DNA of 64,000 nucleotides, from positions 124,001 through 188,000 of the forward strand of contig QQVO01000076.1 in the NCBI GenBank assembly GCA_003388505.1. The letters are read 5' to 3'. The translations under genes and the position numbers were made by a program. Positions 9,262-17,822 of the stretch are shown in pieces. The notes beneath the pieces are model-generated. The model ran no database searches, was not told where the DNA came from, and saw only the letters and a list, made by a program, of their open reading frames with translations. Every line of letters begins with the position of its first letter. The stretch's first letter is position 1. Source of the stretch: Planctomycetota bacterium. GTDB lineage: Bacteria; Planctomycetota; Planctomycetia; Planctomycetales; Planctomycetaceae.

Positions 9262-11970
9262 ATGCGAATCTTTTTCCTGGTGGTTCTTGCGGCTTTGTCG
9301 TCGTTCCCGTTCGACTCCGTCACGGCCGACGACCACTCGCTCCACATCGCGAGTTTTCAGATCGATGCAACGCCCCCGCTGGGGTCGCCGTTGTGCAACG
9401 GCAACGTGACTCCTGCTCAGGAGATCGTGACACCGCTGACAGCCCGTGGCGTTGTCTTGGTCGGCGCCGGCGATCCCATTGTGCTGTGCGCCTTCGACTG
9501 GGTGGGAATCGGCAACGAGAGTTACGACTCCTTCCGCGCAGCGATTGCTCATTCCGTCGGCACGACGCCGGAACGCGTCGCGCTGCACGTACTTCATCAG
9601 CATGATGCGCCGGGGAGCGACTTCGCGACCGAACGGCTGCTCGCCGAACAGGGGCTTGCTCGGGAGTTCTCCAATCCGGATTTCGACGCCGACGTGATGG
9701 ATCGTCTCGGCGAGGCTGCGAAAGAATCGCTTGAGCATCTGGAGCCGGTCACACACGTCGGGTTCGGTGCGGGAACGGTCGAGAAGGTCGCCTCGAATCG
9801 ACGCATTCTTGGCCCGGACGGTCGCGTTGTGATTCAACGACAGAGTTCCGGCGGAAGAAACCCCGCAGCCCGTGACGCTCCCGAGGGTGTGATCGACCCC
9901 CTCGTACGACTCATCGCGTTCTGGAACGACGATCAGCCGCTGGTCGTCATGACCTACTACGCCACTCATCCGCAGAGCTATTACGGAAAAGGAAGCGTCA
10001 ACTGGGACTTCGTCGGGATCGCGCGTGACATTCGTGAACAGGCGATTCCGGGCGTCCGGCACGTCCATTTCAATGGAGCGGCAGGCAATGTCGCAGCCGG
10101 GAAATACAACGACGGCTCTCCGGAAAACCGGCCGAAACTCGCGGAGCGACTTGCGGACGGCATGCAGCGCGCCTGGGAGTCGCAGGAAAAATCGCTCATC
10201 ACCGCAAGCGACGTCGACTGGGCCGTGCGGCCCGTCTCACTGCCGACCCGTGATGTGTTGCAGGAATCCGAACTCGTCGCAAAGCTCGAGGATGCGTCGC
10301 AATCCCGCAAGACCCGCCTTCGCGCTGCGCGCGATCTTGTGTTTGTCCGCCGCATGCGAAACGCGCATCGCATTCCGCTCTCCTGCCTCACGCTCGGCAC
10401 CGCCCGGGTGCTTCACATGCCGGGAGAACTGTTCGTCGAATATCAACTCGCCGCGCAGCAGATGCGTCCGGAGAGTTTCATCGCCATGGCGGCCTACGGG
10501 GACTACGGGCCCGGCTATATCGGGACCGAGATCGCCTACAGCCAGGGCGGGTACGAAACCGGTATCGTCTCGCGCGTCGCCCCGCAGGTCGAGGCAGTCT
10601 TGATGGACGCCATCCGCGAACTGCTCGCCGCCGACTCCGCCGAAACATCGCTTCAGCGAGACGCTGCGGCCCCCGGCAGCGATCGGCCTCCCAACATCCT
10701 GCTCATCACGTGCGACAACCTGGGCTACGGCGACCTTGCCACGTTCAATCCGGACTCGCAGATCGTTTCACCCAACTTGGATCGACTCGCCGCCGAGGGC
10801 GCACGGCTCACCAGCTTCTACACCGCATCGCCCACCTGTACGGTCTCACGCGCGTGCCTGCTCACGGGACGCATCGCCCAGCGGCACGGGCTGCTCGACC
10901 AGCTTCCCGGCGTCGAAGGCAACTACGGCGTGGGTCTCGATCACAGCGAACGCTTGATCCCGCAGTATCTCGGAAACGCGCCGACGCCCTACGACACAGG
11001 GTGCTTCGGCAAATGGAACATCGGTTTCGCACCCGGGTCGCGGCCGACCGAACGGGGCTTCGACGAGTTTATCGGCCACGCCTCGGGAAACATGGACTAC
11101 TACCAGCACAACTACCGGGAACAGCACGATCTCTACGAAGGTGTCGAGCCGCTGCATCGCGAAGGCGACTATGCCAGCGACATTTTCGCGGAGGCGGCCA
11201 TCGACTTCATCCAGCGGCACAGCCGGGATAATGACCCGTGGTTCTGCTACCTGCCATTCAATGCCCCGCACTTTCCGACTGCCGGCAACAAACGGCCCGG
11301 AGAACCCAACATCTGGCAAGCGCCCGACTCGGCGTTCGACGCGATCGGCCTCTCGCCGGAGGAATCCACCCCCCGGAAACGGTACGAGGCGGTCGTCTAT
11401 GCGCTCGACGCCGCGATCGGCCGCGTGCTCGACGCCCTCGCTGCGGCCGGGCAGCGCGAGAACACGTTTGTCTTCTTCATGTCCGACAATGGCGCCTTCC
11501 GCCTCGATCGCGAGGGGCTCGATGTCGGCGTCAATGATCCGCTCAGAAGCGGAGGCGTGACCTGCTGGGAGGGCGGCCTGCGCGTTCCCGCCATCGCACG
11601 CTGGCCCGGAAAAATCGAAGCAGGAACGGTCATCGACGAGCCGTTCTGGTCGCCGGACCTCCTGATCGCATGTGCGCGACTGTCGGGAGCGGCCCTCCCC
11701 GACGATGTTGTCTTCGACGGCAAAGACCCGCTCCCCCTGCTGACCGAAGGTGCGCCGTCGCCGCACAAGTCACTCTACTTCTCCTATCGCAATCACTCGG
11801 CACTCCGTATGGGCGACTGGAAGATCGTCCGCGAACGACCCGACCAGCCGTGGCAGCTCTACAATCTGGAATACGATCTATCCGAGTCCCATAACCTGGC
11901 GGACGCTCACCCGGAGACCCTCGCCAAACTGATCGCCGAGTTCGAGGCGTGGGAAGACTCGTTTGACTGA
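9262..11970 (+). CDS. Secreted ceramidase-like / sulfatase fusion protein
   Basis: A 902-residue exported two-domain hydrolase. A signal peptide (residues 1-22, cleavage after VTA) is followed by a domain (about 27-460) resembling neutral/alkaline ceramidases, with ALHVLHQHDAPG (H112, H114) in place of the family HTHSG metal site and FNGAAGNVA later. A linker leads to a sulfatase (about 475-900) opening NILLITCDNLGYGD. Its active-site motif is CTVSRACLLTGR with Cys526; the usual pattern is C-x-P/A-S-R, so valine is uncommon, though Cys and Arg for formylglycine formation and catalysis are kept. GKWNIG, FMSDNGA and GVTCWEGGLRVP support the sulfatase fold. Substrate unknown; a sulfated glycan or glycolipid is plausible. 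ATG 9262 has GAGG six bases upstream. Confidence 0.85.
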   Translation: MRIFFLVVLAALSSFPFDSVTADDHSLHIASFQIDATPPLGSPLCNGNVTPAQEIVTPLTARGVVLVGAGDPIVLCAFDWVGIGNESYDSFRAAIAHSVGTTPERVALHVLHQHDAPGSDFATERLLAEQGLAREFSNPDFDADVMDRLGEAAKESLEHLEPVTHVGFGAGTVEKVASNRRILGPDGRVVIQRQSSGGRNPAARDAPEGVIDPLVRLIAFWNDDQPLVVMTYYATHPQSYYGKGSVNWDFVGIARDIREQAIPGVRHVHFNGAAGNVAAGKYNDGSPENRPKLAERLADGMQRAWESQEKSLITASDVDWAVRPVSLPTRDVLQESELVAKLEDASQSRKTRLRAARDLVFVRRMRNAHRIPLSCLTLGTARVLHMPGELFVEYQLAAQQMRPESFIAMAAYGDYGPGYIGTEIAYSQGGYETGIVSRVAPQVEAVLMDAIRELLAADSAETSLQRDAAAPGSDRPPNILLITCDNLGYGDLATFNPDSQIVSPNLDRLAAEGARLTSFYTASPTCTVSRACLLTGRIAQRHGLLDQLPGVEGNYGVGLDHSERLIPQYLGNAPTPYDTGCFGKWNIGFAPGSRPTERGFDEFIGHASGNMDYYQHNYREQHDLYEGVEPLHREGDYASDIFAEAAIDFIQRHSRDNDPWFCYLPFNAPHFPTAGNKRPGEPNIWQAPDSAFDAIGLSPEESTPRKRYEAVVYALDAAIGRVLDALAAAGQRENTFVFFMSDNGAFRLDREGLDVGVNDPLRSGGVTCWEGGLRVPAIARWPGKIEAGTVIDEPFWSPDLLIACARLSGAALPDDVVFDGKDPLPLLTEGAPSPHKSLYFSYRNHSALRMGDWKIVRERPDQPWQLYNLEYDLSESHNLADAHPETLAKLIAEFEAWEDSFD

Positions 11971-12015
11971 GAGAACGATTTCGGTTTCCGCATCGGGCCG
12001 GCGGATGGAGCCATC

Positions 12016-13059
12016 GTGATTGATCTGTCGCGGACCTGTGAAGCCAGTCCACTTCTCCACGCCGCACCTGGCGCACCGGAAGGAATCTGGTCGAGTGAGG
12101 GCGTCGCCATCGACGCGCCACCGGACAACGACATCGCTCCTGAACCGGACGCCGTGTGGCGTCCCGAAGCGGTGCGATCCGGGCTGTGTGGAGCGGTGGC
12201 CCCGAGGGTTGTGGCGCTGCCGGACGGCGGGTATCGCCTCTACTACACCCAGTTGCTGCCACGCACCGGATTTCCGGACGGAGCGAACGACTACGACAAT
12301 TCGACCGCCCGGATTCTCAGCGCATTCTCATCAGATGGGGCGGCCTGGACTCCCGAACCGGGTGTCCGGCTGACTCCGCAGCAGGGAGGCGCGGGTGAAT
12401 TCCGTGTTGTCTCGGGAGACGTCGTGCCGTGCCTCGAAAGCGGCGGCCGACTGCGGATGTACTACGAATGCTGCGACGGACCGCAATCCAGGCAGAACTC
12501 AATTCGCAGTGCGGTTTCCGCCGACGGTCTGCAGTGGACCGTCGAACCAGGCACGAGGTTCGCGTTGAGCAATCGCAACCTCTCGTCGCCTCGCATCGCG
12601 TTCCTTGACGACGGACGATGCCGGCTGTACTGCGGCGTCCACGGAGCGGGGATCATCAGCGCGGTCTCCAGCGATGGGCAGAGGTTTCAGCAGGAGCCTG
12701 GCTGGCGGATCACGGCGGACAACCGGTATGACCATTGCGCGGCGTTTGCTCCCGAGATCATGCGGCCCGCCGGCGGGAAGTATCTCATGTACTACGCCGG
12801 CTACGGCACGCCGCAACGAGCCGACATTCTCTCGGCCGACTCCGCCGACGGCCTGTCATGGACCAGATCGCCGCAACCGGTGCTGTCTCCCTCGAATGAA
12901 TGGGATGCCGCAAAGTGCTCGGAGATGTGCGTCATCTGGAACCCGGCGGCGCAGCACGGAGAACCGTTCCGCATGCTCTACGAAGCCTGCGACGGATCAA
13001 CGCCCGCCCGCCGAGGCGTGTGGCGGATCATCAGCGCCGTCTGTTCACGCAATAACTGA
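12016..13059 (+). CDS. GH43/levansucrase-type five-bladed propeller protein
   Basis: A 347-residue protein with repeated propeller-blade motifs of the GH43/GH32-like fold: YRLYYTQ, LSAFSSDGAAWTPEPG, LRMYYECCDG, IRSAVSADGLQWTVEPG, CRLYCGVHG, ISAVSSDGQRF, YLMYYAG and ILSADSADGLSWTRS. The recurrent SxDGxxW pattern marks each blade. No signal peptide is seen from the GTG start at 12016, which has GGAG just upstream, so it is probably cytoplasmic. It begins 45 bases after the sulfatase fusion and is likely co-transcribed, suggesting a role on the same glycan. Catalytic acids could not be assigned, so it may be a non-enzymatic or phosphorylase-like member. Confidence 0.7.
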   Translation: MIDLSRTCEASPLLHAAPGAPEGIWSSEGVAIDAPPDNDIAPEPDAVWRPEAVRSGLCGAVAPRVVALPDGGYRLYYTQLLPRTGFPDGANDYDNSTARILSAFSSDGAAWTPEPGVRLTPQQGGAGEFRVVSGDVVPCLESGGRLRMYYECCDGPQSRQNSIRSAVSADGLQWTVEPGTRFALSNRNLSSPRIAFLDDGRCRLYCGVHGAGIISAVSSDGQRFQQEPGWRITADNRYDHCAAFAPEIMRPAGGKYLMYYAGYGTPQRADILSADSADGLSWTRSPQPVLSPSNEWDAAKCSEMCVIWNPAAQHGEPFRMLYEACDGSTPARRGVWRIISAVCSRNN

Positions 13060-13111
13060 CGACAAACCGGTTGAACTCAGCGCCGTCTCGTCACCGGGTA
13101 AAGGACGGCGT

Positions 13112-13564
13112 TCATGGCTCCAGATCGATGTCGATGACGACCGGCTCGGCGCTCTGCGGAACTTCAAACGAGAGGTCGGTCTGCTCCGGATCCTGATACT
13201 TCTGATTGTACTCGGGAACCTCCACCACTTCGTCGGATCCCGGAGGCGCCGAAGGCGGCATGACGACGACTTTGTACCATCCAGGAGGCGCGCCCTTCGC
13301 GCCGGCGGTCGCCATCAGTTCGTACTTGCCGCTGGCGTCCGTCGCGCCGCCCGGCATGAATCCGCTTTCGTTGCCCTTGTCTGTGTCGGGACGAAACGAC
13401 ACGCCGGCGCCTGCGAACGGTTCACCATTGATGGTGACTGTTCCGGTCACCGGCACCACGTCGGGCGCCCCCTCCAGGTCGGGCCCGCATCCGACGGACA
13501 TGAGCGCGACGACACAAAGCGGAACGAGCCGTGCTTGGCTCAGGGAAAAAGGCGGTCTCTTCAT
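13112..13564 (-). CDS. Planctomycete lipoprotein with carboxypeptidase-regulatory/transthyretin-like fold
   Basis: A 150-residue exported protein. The signal sequence ends in ALMSVGC (Cys26), a workable but not ideal lipobox because Ser sits at -3. The mature part has PVTGTVTINGEPFAGAGVSFRP and ATDASGKYELMA, typical of the CarboxypepD_reg/DUF4198-type beta-sandwich found beside DUF1559 genes in planctomycetes. A proline- and glutamate-rich stretch precedes the C-terminus. It lies downstream of the DUF1559 gene on the same strand, with repeat R2 between them. Probably a cell-envelope component; the exact role is unknown. Confidence 0.75.
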   Translation of the reverse strand: MKRPPFSLSQARLVPLCVVALMSVGCGPDLEGAPDVVPVTGTVTINGEPFAGAGVSFRPDTDKGNESGFMPGGATDASGKYELMATAGAKGAPPGWYKVVVMPPSAPPGSDEVVEVPEYNQKYQDPEQTDLSFEVPQSAEPVVIDIDLEP

Positions 13565-13611
13565 TGCACTCTTCGATTTCGATGAACACTTCGGTTTCGG
13601 TTCCCCCGTAG

Positions 13612-13842
13612 GGACGAATCACCACGGCCTCGAAAGACTCTATGCCGAGGGCTCCTCAGCCCCGAAACGGATCAGGCCTCTCGCTTACGAGCGGCAACTC
13701 GCATGGTCCAAAGTCCTGCCTCGTTAGGTTACTTTCTTCCTTCCTGGAAGTTGCTGCACTTGAGTCAAGTTTCAGCGACCAACGGGAGCGGGTTCCCGAT
13801 TTCGAGCGGCAGCTCGCATGGTCCGAGGCCCTGCCTCGTTAG
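13612..13842 (-). repeat. Multi-hairpin repeat R2, two units (one partial)
   Basis: Read on the minus strand, a unit begins TAACGAGGCAGGGCCTCGG at the DUF1559 stop codon and continues with GAGCTGCCGCTCGAAA-type hairpins, GCGGGAACCCGC-type sequence, ACTTGACTCAAGT and the ACTTCC/GGAAGT pair. The second unit (about 13612-13726) is degenerate. Matching copies are at 31955-32085, 46866-47062 and 59466-59690. Confidence 0.75.
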
Positions 13843-14777
13843 AAGAGTTGGACGATCTCCCCTCCATCGTATGTCGACAGGGCCCGGTAGAGTTGCAGAT
13901 CAATATTCTCTGACAAGAAGTGCACCGAACCGTCCGCCAGCACGAACTGGGCGCCGCCTTCGTGATTGCTGCTGAAGCTCCAGCGCACGTCCCAAGGGAG
14001 GCTGGTGGGGGATTTGGCGCCATACGTGTTGATCGGAACAGCGGATGTGGCCGTATTCTCTGCCGCGTTCATCCAGCTCCAGCCGGGGCCCCCGCCGCCA
14101 TTGGCATACACCTCGTTCGTGACCGATTCTCCGACGATTGTGGTATTGCTCGTGCCGTCGATCACGTCATCGATGTTGGTATACCGCCGATAGTTCAGCG
14201 TATACAGCAGTCCGTTGTTGCGAACAAAGGCGTCCTCTTGAATCGTCACGACGTTGTTGACGTACGCGCCCCAGTTCCAATCGCTGCCCATCATACCCTT
14301 GTAATTCGTACGGGCGGCAGCCACACCGCCTGTCGTGTAGGACGTATTCTCAGTAATCACCGCAGGGGCGGAATCAGTCGGACAGAGGAACGTGTCCACC
14401 ACCGTATTCAACTGCCCGCTGGCCGCCATCGTGTTGTTGCCCGGATCACAGAGATTCCAAAGCGCCGTCTCGTCAATGTACGGTAAGAGCCGTACGGGCC
14501 AACCCCACGACTTCGATGTCTGCGTCCAGCCCAGAATGTCGGGTGGAATCGTCCCGTATCCGCCATAGATGTTGATTGGCCACGAGTGGAAGACGTCATG
14601 ATAGTTGTGCAGCGCCAGCCCGATCTGCTTGAGGTTGTTCTTGCACTGCGTGCGGCGCGCCGCCTCGCGCGCCTGTTGGACCGCTGGGAGCAGCAGCGCG
14701 ATCAGAATTGCGATGATTGCAATCACAACCAGCAGTTCGATGAGCGTGAAACCGCGACGTCGCTGAGTAGCGCGCAT
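13839..14777 (-). CDS. DUF1559 pilin-like protein
   Basis: A 312-residue member of the large planctomycete DUF1559 family. It has a type IV pilin/pseudopilin leader, RRRGFTLIELLVVIAIIAIL (GFTLIE prepilin peptidase site near residue 10), then VQQAREAARRTQCKNNLKQIGLALHNYHD. The C-terminal domain has HEGGAQFVLADGSVHFLSENID, the H-X9-DG signature. ATG 14777 is preceded by GAGGAGG at seven bases. It is probably displayed on or anchored at the cell envelope after prepilin processing; its function is unknown. The last codons (CAACTCTTC) and stop run straight into repeat R2, and the same CTCTTCTAACGAGG junction ends the unrelated DUF1501 gene at 46868. Confidence 0.9.
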   Translation of the reverse strand: MRATQRRRGFTLIELLVVIAIIAILIALLLPAVQQAREAARRTQCKNNLKQIGLALHNYHDVFHSWPINIYGGYGTIPPDILGWTQTSKSWGWPVRLLPYIDETALWNLCDPGNNTMAASGQLNTVVDTFLCPTDSAPAVITENTSYTTGGVAAARTNYKGMMGSDWNWGAYVNNVVTIQEDAFVRNNGLLYTLNYRRYTNIDDVIDGTSNTTIVGESVTNEVYANGGGGPGWSWMNAAENTATSAVPINTYGAKSPTSLPWDVRWSFSSNHEGGAQFVLADGSVHFLSENIDLQLYRALSTYDGGEIVQLF

Positions 14778-14959
14778 GGCAGACCTCCTCGCAGAATGAG
14801 ATGTGAGATGAGAAGAGCGACAGCAGATGATAACGCGCTCTTCACCGAAAATGCAAGCACATCACGGAGGCGCAGCGTCATCGCTTCGTTGCCGACCGAT
14901 GCAGCATCGTCGTTGCCGGTGCATTGAACTGAGCCGGGACGACAATGGTCGTCGCCTGC

Positions 14960-16399
14960 CTAACTCCACAACGCAGTCAGCGGTTCGCCGCCGTGCACGA
15001 TGGGCGTGGGGCGGGCCTGGGCGTCTCGCACGCGCAGCTCATGGCTGATGCCGAGCGCGTGGTAGATCGTTGCCGCGAGATCCTCAGGCGAAACGGGATC
15101 GTCAAGTGCGTATGCGGCGTCGGCGTCGGACTCGCCGTAAGTTCGGCCGCCCGTCACGCCCGCGCCGGCCAGGACGGCGGGAAAGAGCGTGCTCCAGTGG
15201 CCCCGGCCCCATTGCGCGTTCGCCTTGGGAGTGCGTCCCATTTCGCCGGTCGCCACGACGAGCGTTTCCTCAAGCAGACCGCGCTGTTCGAGATCTTCCA
15301 GCAGAGCCGAATAGGCCTGGTCGAACGTCGGCAGCAGATGCTTTTTCACGTCGTCGCTGTTGCGGTGGGAATCCCAACTGTAGCCGTCAACGCAATCGTA
15401 ATGCACCGTTACAAATCGCACGTCCGCCTCGATCAGCCGGCGGGCCATTAGGCAGGATTGCCCAAAAAGATGACGACCGTAACGGTCCCGCGATGCGTCC
15501 GGCGCGCGGCGGATGTCGAGCGCTTCCCGCGCGCGTTCCGAAGTCACAAGGGCGAAAGCCCGCTCCTGAAAGGCGTCGTACCCGGCGGCAGGCGCCCCCT
15601 CCACCGACACTTGTCGTCGTTCGAGGTCGAACTGCTCCAGCAACGACCGGCGCGTCTGAAGGCGATCGAGCGTCATGCCTTCGCCGGAGGCCAGTCCGGC
15701 GAGCTGAAACGTCAGTTCTTCGTCGGTGCAGTCGCGCCAGTAGGGGTTGTCGGTCAGCGACTGCTTGTCGACCTGCGTTGTCGCAGGATTGTAGCGCTGG
15801 CCGAGCCAGCCGGCATACTCGCCGGGACGCGGGTACTGGCCCGCCTCCTGCAAGCGTCCCAATGAATTGGGCACAACCATGTACGAAGGCATCGGACGGC
15901 TCAAGCCGTACGACTGCTGGTCGACGTACTCGACGATCGATCCCATCGAGGGCCAGTCCTGGGGCGTGGGCGTAAACCCGCCTCCGATGGGGATATGCCA
16001 ACGGCGGCCGGTCTGCAGGTAGTGGCCTCCTCCACTGTGATCGTTGAACGTGTGGGACATCGTCCGCACCACGCAGAACTTGTCCGAGACGCTTGCCGTC
16101 TTTGGAAGATGTTCGCCGATCAACAAGCCGGGAGTCCGCGACGCGATCGGCTCAAACGGACCGCGAATGTTGTCCGGCGCTTCCGGCTTGAGGTCAAAAG
16201 TCTCCAACTGGCTCGGTCCACCGAAGAGCATCAGAAAGATGACCGACTTCGCCTTGGGAACCGCGTCGGCAGCGACCGCCTCGGCGGCAAGCACTTTCGG
16301 CAGCGACAAGCCAAGAAGCCCGGCCCCGCCGGCCTGGAGAATCTCACGCCGCGTCCGGCCGTCACACGTCTGTCGACGGTCGCCATAAATCGAGAGCAT
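14960..16399 (-). CDS. DUF1501 exported protein, Tat signal
   Basis: A 479-residue protein of the DUF1501 family, which is related in fold to sulfatases and alkaline phosphatases and is abundant in planctomycetes; its activity is not established. A twin-arginine leader (TRREILQAGGAGLLGLSLPK) implies export of a folded, perhaps metal-bound protein. Family motifs are VIFLMLFGGPSQLETFDLKP, LPKTASVSDKFCVVRTMSH, GRHLFGQSCLMARRLIEA, WDSHRNS and GEMGRTPKAN. ATG 16399 has GAGGA upstream. It is the third gene in a same-strand run with another DUF1501 gene and a mandelate-racemase-type enzyme. No DUF1549/DUF1553 cytochrome partner lies beside it. Confidence 0.9.
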   Translation of the reverse strand: MLSIYGDRRQTCDGRTRREILQAGGAGLLGLSLPKVLAAEAVAADAVPKAKSVIFLMLFGGPSQLETFDLKPEAPDNIRGPFEPIASRTPGLLIGEHLPKTASVSDKFCVVRTMSHTFNDHSGGGHYLQTGRRWHIPIGGGFTPTPQDWPSMGSIVEYVDQQSYGLSRPMPSYMVVPNSLGRLQEAGQYPRPGEYAGWLGQRYNPATTQVDKQSLTDNPYWRDCTDEELTFQLAGLASGEGMTLDRLQTRRSLLEQFDLERRQVSVEGAPAAGYDAFQERAFALVTSERAREALDIRRAPDASRDRYGRHLFGQSCLMARRLIEADVRFVTVHYDCVDGYSWDSHRNSDDVKKHLLPTFDQAYSALLEDLEQRGLLEETLVVATGEMGRTPKANAQWGRGHWSTLFPAVLAGAGVTGGRTYGESDADAAYALDDPVSPEDLAATIYHALGISHELRVRDAQARPTPIVHGGEPLTALWS

Positions 16400-16616
16400 C
16401 GGCCTGTCCTCGTTTCAAAGCTGAACCACGGCGAACACGACTGCCCTTCAAACGAATGAGCGCCAGCCGTGCACAGCAAGACGCGTCCACCCGATCACCT
16501 CTCTGTGAGTGTACCATCTTGGGCCGCGCACGTCCGCCGCAACCGCACAGAGGCGGTTGCGTTGTACAAAATTGCACAGACCGCCGGGATGACCTCGACT
16601 TGGATCAGTTGCTCAC

Positions 16617-17714
16617 TCACGCTTCCCCAGCCGCGTACTTCTCCACCAGGTGCATGTCCACCTCAACGCCCAGGCCCGGGCCTTGCGGGACGGCCATTCG
16701 GCCGTTTTCGATCCGGAGAGGCGCCTTCAGAATGTCGCTTTCCAACCCGAAGTAGGTGCAGTCATTCGCGAGCGGCATGTTGGGGGAGGAGGCCGCAACG
16801 TGGAGCATGACGGCGGTCTTCAAGCCGAAGTCGTGCGCGCAGTGAAAAACGCACGGCACACCGGCCGAGGCGGCCACGTCAACGATCCGCTTGACCGCCC
16901 ACAGGCCGCCGCATTGGTAGGTGTCGGGCAGCAGGTAGTCGGCCGCCTCCAGCGCCAAGATCTCCCGCACATGCGCCAGCGTCGTTACCGATTCGTTGAG
17001 TGCCAGCGGCGTGGTCGTCAGCTTGCGGATGCGGGCCGAGTCGGCAATGTTTTCGTCCGGCATCGGCTGCTCGAGGTACTCCAGGTTGTACGGTTCGAGA
17101 TCCTTCGCCAGTTGTTCACACACTTCAGGCGAGTAGCCGGTGTTCGGGTCGATGCGCAGCTTCAACTGGTCCCCGACCGCGTCGCGGATGCCGCGGACCA
17201 TCTCCAGGTCCTCTTCGGGAGAACGGCCGGCTTTGGTCTTGAGCGTGGTGAAGCCGTCTTCAACAAATCCGCGGGCGATCTCGCCGGCCCGCTCGCGAGG
17301 TTGGATTCCCATACAGCAGGCGAGTTCGATCCGGTCCCGGTACGGTCCGCCCAGCAACCGGTACAACGGCAGTCCGGCCGCCTTCCCGAGGATGTCCCAC
17401 ATCGCCATCTCGACGGCGCTCTGGATGCGGACTCCCCCCAGATCCCAGTCGGCATAGAGCGCTTCGATCGCACCGGCGTCTTTCCCGAGCAACTTGGGGC
17501 GCAGCGAGTTCGCGATGTCGGCCGTCAGCGGCGGTTGCCCGTAAAAAGAGAGAATCTGCGGCGTCTCGCCCCAGCCGACAACCCCGCCGTCCGTCTCCAG
17601 TCGCACCAGCATTGCCCCGGTCGAAGAGGTGGCTATGTACCGTGACTGATACGGAAAGATCGCATGCTTCTGCGGAACATCGATCAGGTAGGTGTCAACG
17701 CGGGTGATTTTCAT
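16617..17714 (-). CDS. Mandelate racemase-subgroup enolase-superfamily enzyme
   Basis: A 365-residue two-domain enzyme that probably dehydrates or racemises an acid sugar or other hydroxy acid. The start is ATG 17714, giving MKITRVDTYLIDVPQ, a typical N-terminal capping-domain strand; the longer upstream frame is not family-like. Catalytic residues fall in the order and spacing of mandelate racemase: KTK (K159, K161), metal ligands D189 (RIDPN), E215 (LEQP) and E241 (LNES), then D264 and H291, 27 residues apart as in the MR Asp-His dyad. The acid-sugar dehydratase subgroup is therefore more likely than muconate-lactonising. It lies between two DUF1501 genes, all minus strand. Substrate unknown. 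Confidence 0.85.
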   Translation of the reverse strand: MKITRVDTYLIDVPQKHAIFPYQSRYIATSSTGAMLVRLETDGGVVGWGETPQILSFYGQPPLTADIANSLRPKLLGKDAGAIEALYADWDLGGVRIQSAVEMAMWDILGKAAGLPLYRLLGGPYRDRIELACCMGIQPRERAGEIARGFVEDGFTTLKTKAGRSPEEDLEMVRGIRDAVGDQLKLRIDPNTGYSPEVCEQLAKDLEPYNLEYLEQPMPDENIADSARIRKLTTTPLALNESVTTLAHVREILALEAADYLLPDTYQCGGLWAVKRIVDVAASAGVPCVFHCAHDFGLKTAVMLHVAASSPNMPLANDCTYFGLESDILKAPLRIENGRMAVPQGPGLGVEVDMHLVEKYAAGEA

Positions 17715-17822
17715 GTGCGAGATCGATCGCAAGTGTGGAGTCGGATGGTACGGATGGTCGACTGATTCGAAGAGACGAAAGCGAGCAGGTTCGCTCGATG
17801 CGCGGCTTGATCCGGCGCACAT

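Noticed and set aside
8716-10068. 450-codon minus-strand frame
   Set aside because: Opposes the ceramidase-like domain and crosses repeat R1; no protein-like motifs.
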